A stretch of 43,877 nucleotides of DNA from Candidatus Saccharimonadota bacterium (lineage in GTDB: Bacteria > Patescibacteriota > Saccharimonadia > Saccharimonadales > Saccharimonadaceae): assembly GCA_017431945.1 (NCBI GenBank), contig JAFRJZ010000008.1, positions 1-43,877 of the forward strand, given 5' to 3'. The translations under genes were made by a program, and so were the position numbers. The notes under the pieces are model-generated. The model made no database searches, was not told where the DNA came from, and was given only the letters and a program-made list of their open reading frames with translations. The number at the start of each line of letters is the position of its first letter. The stretch's first letter is position 1. Shown one piece after another: positions 41,130-43,877 of this stretch.

Positions 41130-42314
41130 TTAGAGCCAAACGTATTTTGCATAAAGCATGGTTGCGATTCGACGGTATTCATCGACATAGAACGGACAAT
41201 CACCATCCATTTCCGGCGGAATATAAAACTCGTCTATACCAGTAAACCTGGAGAAACCTTTATGTAACAGTCTGTATTGGAGCAAATCGCTCTCTAGGCG
41301 CTCAATTGCTTGGCGCTTAATCTCAGGGTACGAATCGTATTTTACCGAATCGGTATAAATGTTCGTAACCCGATTTGCTATCTGTTCCAGTTCATCTACT
41401 ACGGCTTTGCCGCTGAGCCATACTGTATTAAAATAGATATGCGTAGCGTGGGGGCTTCCAGGTCTAAATTGAGGATCCAGCTCTAATTGCTGCAGTGTCC
41501 AGATGTCCAAATCCGAGTCCGTAGTTCCATACCCTTTGAGTTGGGAGCCGCCAACGAGAACTATTTCGGACGGCATTAACTGCGACGAGATTTCTTTGAG
41601 TTGGCGCTCAATCGTAGGAATGTTGTCGGAGAACGGGCCCTCGAGCTTTGCCGTTGGAGTCAGAAGCTTTGATGATTTATTACGCTCATCGAGCCACTCT
41701 AACCGCTTTTTGGAGATATAAAGTGGCTCAGGTTTCTTTCTGGCAGGCAAATGAGCTGTTTTTGAAGTAAGCTGGTACAGATCTTCACTGCCCAGAATTT
41801 TATTCACACGAATGTATTCCCAGGTGTCTTCGAAACTTTGGAGCAAAACTTCATCGTCGCTATTTTTTCTCAGAATCCTCAGAATTTGTCGCTCATTAAT
41901 GTAACCATACTTGAGTAACCATGGCGTGAGGTGAGCGCATTTTACTACGCGCTCAAGTCCGCCGCGCGGCCTAGCATCGAGTTCGAAGCAGTCGCCGGTA
42001 TGGAAGTTTTCACGTACATCTCTTGTGTTGAGAAGCCTGTACCATGCGTCGCGATATGCTTTCTTGAACGTTTCTGGAGCGTCTTCGAGAAATCTTAATG
42101 GGAGATATAACAGGATTCTTTCAGAATCTCTATCCCCAAGCAGATTTTCGCAGGCGCTATAATAGCATTCGCGTTCGAGTGGCATATCGTAGGCAACTCT
42201 AGGATTTGCTTCGAGGAAACGGCAGATATCTTCAGCCGCCCTTTTCCGCATTCCTATGCCGTTTTCCGCGGCATCGTATCTTCGCTCGATTGCCGGCTTC
42301 AATAGTCTAACCAT
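41130..42314 (-). CDS. Nucleotidyltransferase-domain protein
   Basis: 394 aa. The N-terminal half (about 1-220) is helical and unrecognised, resembling a repeat or HEPN-like bundle in character only. From about 250 it has a Pol-beta-type NTase core: IVLVGGSQLKGYGTTDSDLD gives the GG-S and D268-x-D270 metal motif (hG[GS]...DhD), followed by a downstream Asp (VVDELEQIA) as the possible third acid. The C-terminal part is helical with aromatic residues. It may transfer nucleotides to protein or RNA. Convergent with the PurA-like operon and of the same codon style. -10 TATAAT (minus, 42356-42361), a leader of about 38 nt and an SD AGGGGG before the ATG. Confidence 0.72.
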   Translation of the reverse strand: MVRLLKPAIERRYDAAENGIGMRKRAAEDICRFLEANPRVAYDMPLERECYYSACENLLGDRDSERILLYLPLRFLEDAPETFKKAYRDAWYRLLNTRDVRENFHTGDCFELDARPRGGLERVVKCAHLTPWLLKYGYINERQILRILRKNSDDEVLLQSFEDTWEYIRVNKILGSEDLYQLTSKTAHLPARKKPEPLYISKKRLEWLDERNKSSKLLTPTAKLEGPFSDNIPTIERQLKEISSQLMPSEIVLVGGSQLKGYGTTDSDLDIWTLQQLELDPQFRPGSPHATHIYFNTVWLSGKAVVDELEQIANRVTNIYTDSVKYDSYPEIKRQAIERLESDLLQYRLLHKGFSRFTGIDEFYIPPEMDGDCPFYVDEYRRIATMLYAKYVWL

Positions 42315-42493
42315 AGAATTTCCCCCTTTCGGTCATGTTAATGTACTAGAACTATATTATATCATAATTATGGCATGATGTCCATAGTAGCATAGAGACA
42401 CCCTACATGCCCTAAATTTTTCTCCACTCAATCCATTTAAGTATGACGCGTCAAAACCTAATCCATATTATCCTCGTGGGCTATTAACACTCT

Positions 42494-42766
42494 TTAGATT
42501 TCAGCCCAGACTTTATCGAGCTCTTCGAGTTTCTTAACCCTCGCGTCGGATTCCTCGCGCATTAGTCGCGCATGTTCTTCATTGTTTAGGCTCTTAATCT
42601 AGAGTAGCTCTTTCATTTCGCCAGTATAGAGCATTTCGTCAGCCTCAACTTCCATAAGGCTTATGCGATTATCGACCTCGTTGTCTGGCATATCTATTTT
42701 CGGCATCGAGCGATATCGAGGCATGCCTTTCTTATCTAAATATTTCATTAAAACTAGTTTTTTCAT
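42494..42766 (-). pseudogene. Small gene with an in-frame TAG
   Basis: ATG 42766 opens a 90-codon frame (MKKLVLMKYLDKKGMPRYRS to KKLEELDKVWAEI) broken only by TAG at codon 56 (42599-42601). Both halves are charged, helical and in the same style, so this is one gene. There is no family assignment. It may be a recent nonsense mutation within the decaying right part of the island. Confidence 0.5.
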
Positions 42767-42800
42767 AAACTAATCTTTGTTCTATTAGCATTTTTGATTG

Positions 42801-42905
42801 TTAGACGAGGTTCGGTAGCATATCAGGAGTTAGCTTCGTAATCGTTCCATCGCAAAGCTCTACTTCGCCATCAATCTCGCACAACTCGCATTCTATATTC
42901 AACAT
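42801..42905 (-). CDS. 34-aa Cys-containing microprotein
   Basis: MLNIECELCEIDGEVELCDG then TKLTPDMLPNLV. CxxC plus another Cys could bind metal. Upstream no strong SD is seen. It lies next to the interrupted gene and may be a real small protein of the element or chance. Confidence 0.35.
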   Translation of the reverse strand: MLNIECELCEIDGEVELCDGTITKLTPDMLPNLV

Positions 42906-43024
42906 AGTAAATTAATTATGCCCCACTTATCCCCCTTAATATATCGGGCAAACGCTAAAACGGCAAAACGGCACAGATGGGATACTTTTGCCTGTATGAT
43001 ATAATGGTGGTACGGGGTGGCCAG

Positions 43025-43108
43025 CTACTCTTCGTATATGCGACGTCGGAGTTTTTCCTCTATGTCCTCTTTGTACGCGAGTAAAACCTGGTTAATTAAA
43101 CCCCACCA
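43025..43108 (-). pseudogene. C-terminal fragment of a 35578-type gene at the island edge
   Basis: Minus-strand codons read WWGLINQVLLAYKEDIEEKL and end RRRIYEE-TAG (27 aa). This matches WWGSINQVLTLYRDGISRLL at the end of the 35578 protein. Further upstream the frame runs into the repeat, with the family's KGFNR at the correct distance but an in-frame TAA. The fragment begins at the CCCACCA core. Confidence 0.7.
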
Positions 43109-43260
43109 AACGGTTTATAAAATAATTCGCAATCTATTCCTACTCTTTGCGATTCTGTTAAATCCCTTGCTAAAATAGAGGGCTATTTTTATGTCATTTT
43201 TTGTGACAAAAACACGTCAAAAACTACGATTTATCTCTATAATTTTGTCTGTTAAATCCC
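43102..43260. repeat. Right boundary repeat (attR-like)
   Basis: Direct repeat of 34517-34674. It holds a short palindrome TGTC-N9-GACA (43192-43208) where the left copy has TGCC-N8-GGCA (34607-34622), a paired change that keeps the symmetry. Confidence 0.85.
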
Positions 43261-43284
43261 CGAGGGATTCATTTTTATAGAAAA

Positions 43285-43309
43285 GGACCGCTTACATATT
43301 CAGCGGTCC
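43285..43309 (-). terminator. GNAT-gene terminator overlapping its stop codon
   Basis: GGACCGC (43285-43291) and GCGGTCC (43303-43309) are inverted repeats; on the minus strand TTTT follows. The stop TAA of the GNAT gene is in the loop. Confidence 0.8.
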
Positions 43310-43642
43310 AATGATAGATTTGCTCCAAGCGCCCTGGTTCTCTTCGGTAAAATGTAAGTTTTTCGCTATTTTGTCGATAGCTTGTGATCCAAATAGATTT
43401 GTCAATGTTACTTTCTTGTAGTCATTCTTTATTGCCCATTTTATCAACAATTTTAGCCCAGTAGTCGCATAGCCTTTACGCTGATATTTGGGATTCGTTA
43501 CAACAGTCAAATCTAGTCTGGATTCTGTCGTAATTTCCATCGCCATTAAACTACATATTATATCTTTGCCCTCAACTAGTACAAATTCTCTTTGCGGAAA
43601 GAATAAACCGTCTGTTTTCTTGCAAACTTCTACCAGCTCCAT
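43292..43642 (-). CDS. GNAT-family N-acetyltransferase
   Basis: 116 aa from ATG 43642, chosen for SD GGAGG 7 nt upstream; an in-frame GTG at 43678 lacks an SD. The acetyl-CoA-binding motif is VVTNPKYQRKGYATTGLKLL (R/Q-x-x-G-x-A/G type), preceded by the beta4 strand RLDLTVV and followed by WAIKNDYKKVTL and AIDKIAKNLHF, the usual GNAT motif-B region. The N-terminal part is shorter than typical GNATs (about 140-150 aa). Substrate unknown. TATAAT on the minus strand near 43700 serves as promoter. It lies just outside the island. Confidence 0.8.
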   Translation of the reverse strand: MELVEVCKKTDGLFFPQREFVLVEGKDIICSLMAMEITTESRLDLTVVTNPKYQRKGYATTGLKLLIKWAIKNDYKKVTLTNLFGSQAIDKIAKNLHFTEENQGAWSKSIIGPLNM

Positions 43643-43795
43643 CCAATCACCTCCGTATTTGTTTGTAGTGTCAAGCACAATTGGAAACCAAATCCACGTT
43701 TATTATAGCATATATATCAAAAACTGTCAAATATATCGTATTATCCCAGAACCTTTGCAACATAAACTAAACTGCTGGTCCTTGCCATCAAAAAA

Positions 43796-43846
43796 GGTAG
43801 ATTCTATACTTAAATCAATATCACTTAAAATAAGGAGAATCTACCT
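43796..43846 (+). promoter_or_regulatory. Leader hairpin covering the SD of the last gene
   Basis: AGGTAGATTCT ending at 43805 and AGAATCTACCT from 43836 are 11-bp inverted repeats. The right arm contains part of the SD (AAGGAG, 43833-43837) and the space to ATG 43847, so the folded leader would hide the ribosome site. Confidence 0.6.
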
Positions 43847-43877
43847 ATGTCATATTGTACAGGTAAAAACATAGAAA
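43847..43877 (+). CDS. Start of an unidentified gene, 3' end outside the window
   Basis: ATG with AAGGAG 9 nt upstream and ten codons (MSYCTGKNIE) before the window ends. Too short to identify. The SD-masking hairpin is of the kind seen in some transposase genes. Confidence 0.45.
   Translation, partial: MSYCTGKNIE

Larger units (their letters stand above)
34517..43260. mobile_element. Genomic island at tRNA-Val
   Basis: Bounded by direct repeats at 34517-34674 and 43102-43260, the left one starting in the tRNA 3' end. Contents differ from the host in translation signals (strong SDs), promoter form and codon use in the 36604-42314 block. It includes gene relics with internal stops and no integrase, so it is either decayed or mobilised in trans. 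Confidence 0.75.

Noticed and set aside
42980-43020. Plus-strand promoter for an unseen gene (TATAAT near 43000)
   Set aside because: No good -35 at the right distance and no open frame downstream before the boundary repeat.
34517-43260. CRISPR array formed by the repeats
   Set aside because: Only two long copies 8.6 kb apart; no short regularly spaced repeats and no cas genes.
1-43877. Recoding of TGA as glycine
   Set aside because: TGA terminates pilC, dnaG and mutM at the expected protein ends.

Overview
The window looks like part of a small genome from Candidatus Saccharibacteria (TM7, Patescibacteria/CPR). This is inferred from gene content and promoter style; no marker phylogeny could be run. 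Supporting signs are FISUMP-domain surface proteins, a type IV pilus cluster, many small secreted or membrane proteins with acidic or Ser/Thr-rich tails, compact replication and repair genes, and many genes whose TATAAT-like -10 box ends only 6-8 nt before the ATG with no Shine-Dalgarno (SD) sequence. TGA is used as an ordinary stop (pilC, dnaG, mutM), so the UGA-Gly code of Gracilibacteria and Absconditabacteria does not apply.

Layout. 1-978 is the end of a protein with two FISUMP domains. 1046-4336 holds tRNA-Met and the pilus genes pilT-pilC-pilD; a matching pilin lies at 33275. 4349-7912 holds a Xer recombinase, ndk, tRNA-Arg, a 100-bp cloverleaf-like palindrome, a PH-domain membrane protein, a SurA/PrsA-like foldase and tRNA-Gly/Asp/Thr. 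7929-16866 is an envelope region: DUF2207 protein, duplicated one-TM proteins, a glycosyltransferase, MscL, and a two-TM module that also anchors SGNH hydrolases (14199, 21024). 16908-26937 is replication, transcription and repair: dnaG, rpoD, a diacylglycerol-kinase-like protein, a P-loop kinase, polA, mutM, holA, rpsT. 27064-34389 holds a DHH-like protein with a long P/E/A tail, truB, rpsO, rubrerythrin, ruvB, a second PH protein, a pilin and a YebC protein.

34517-43260 is a genomic island of about 8.7 kb at the 3' end of tRNA-Val, bounded by direct repeats of about 158 bp. It carries a DHH/PPase-like protein, gene relics, and a four-gene operon: kinase-like protein, VWA protein, divergent adenylosuccinate-synthetase (PurA)-like enzyme, and a SAM-like/unknown protein. 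A nucleotidyltransferase-domain protein is convergent with it. These genes have a canonical -35/-10 promoter, strong SD sites and GC-richer codons, unlike the host genes. This is the best candidate here for an undescribed system.

The second standout is a palindromic element of about 107 bp found in frame inside both polA and mutM. The two copies differ by several compensatory base-pair changes, as expected of a structured selfish element that is tolerated inside proteins, like the Rickettsia palindromic elements.
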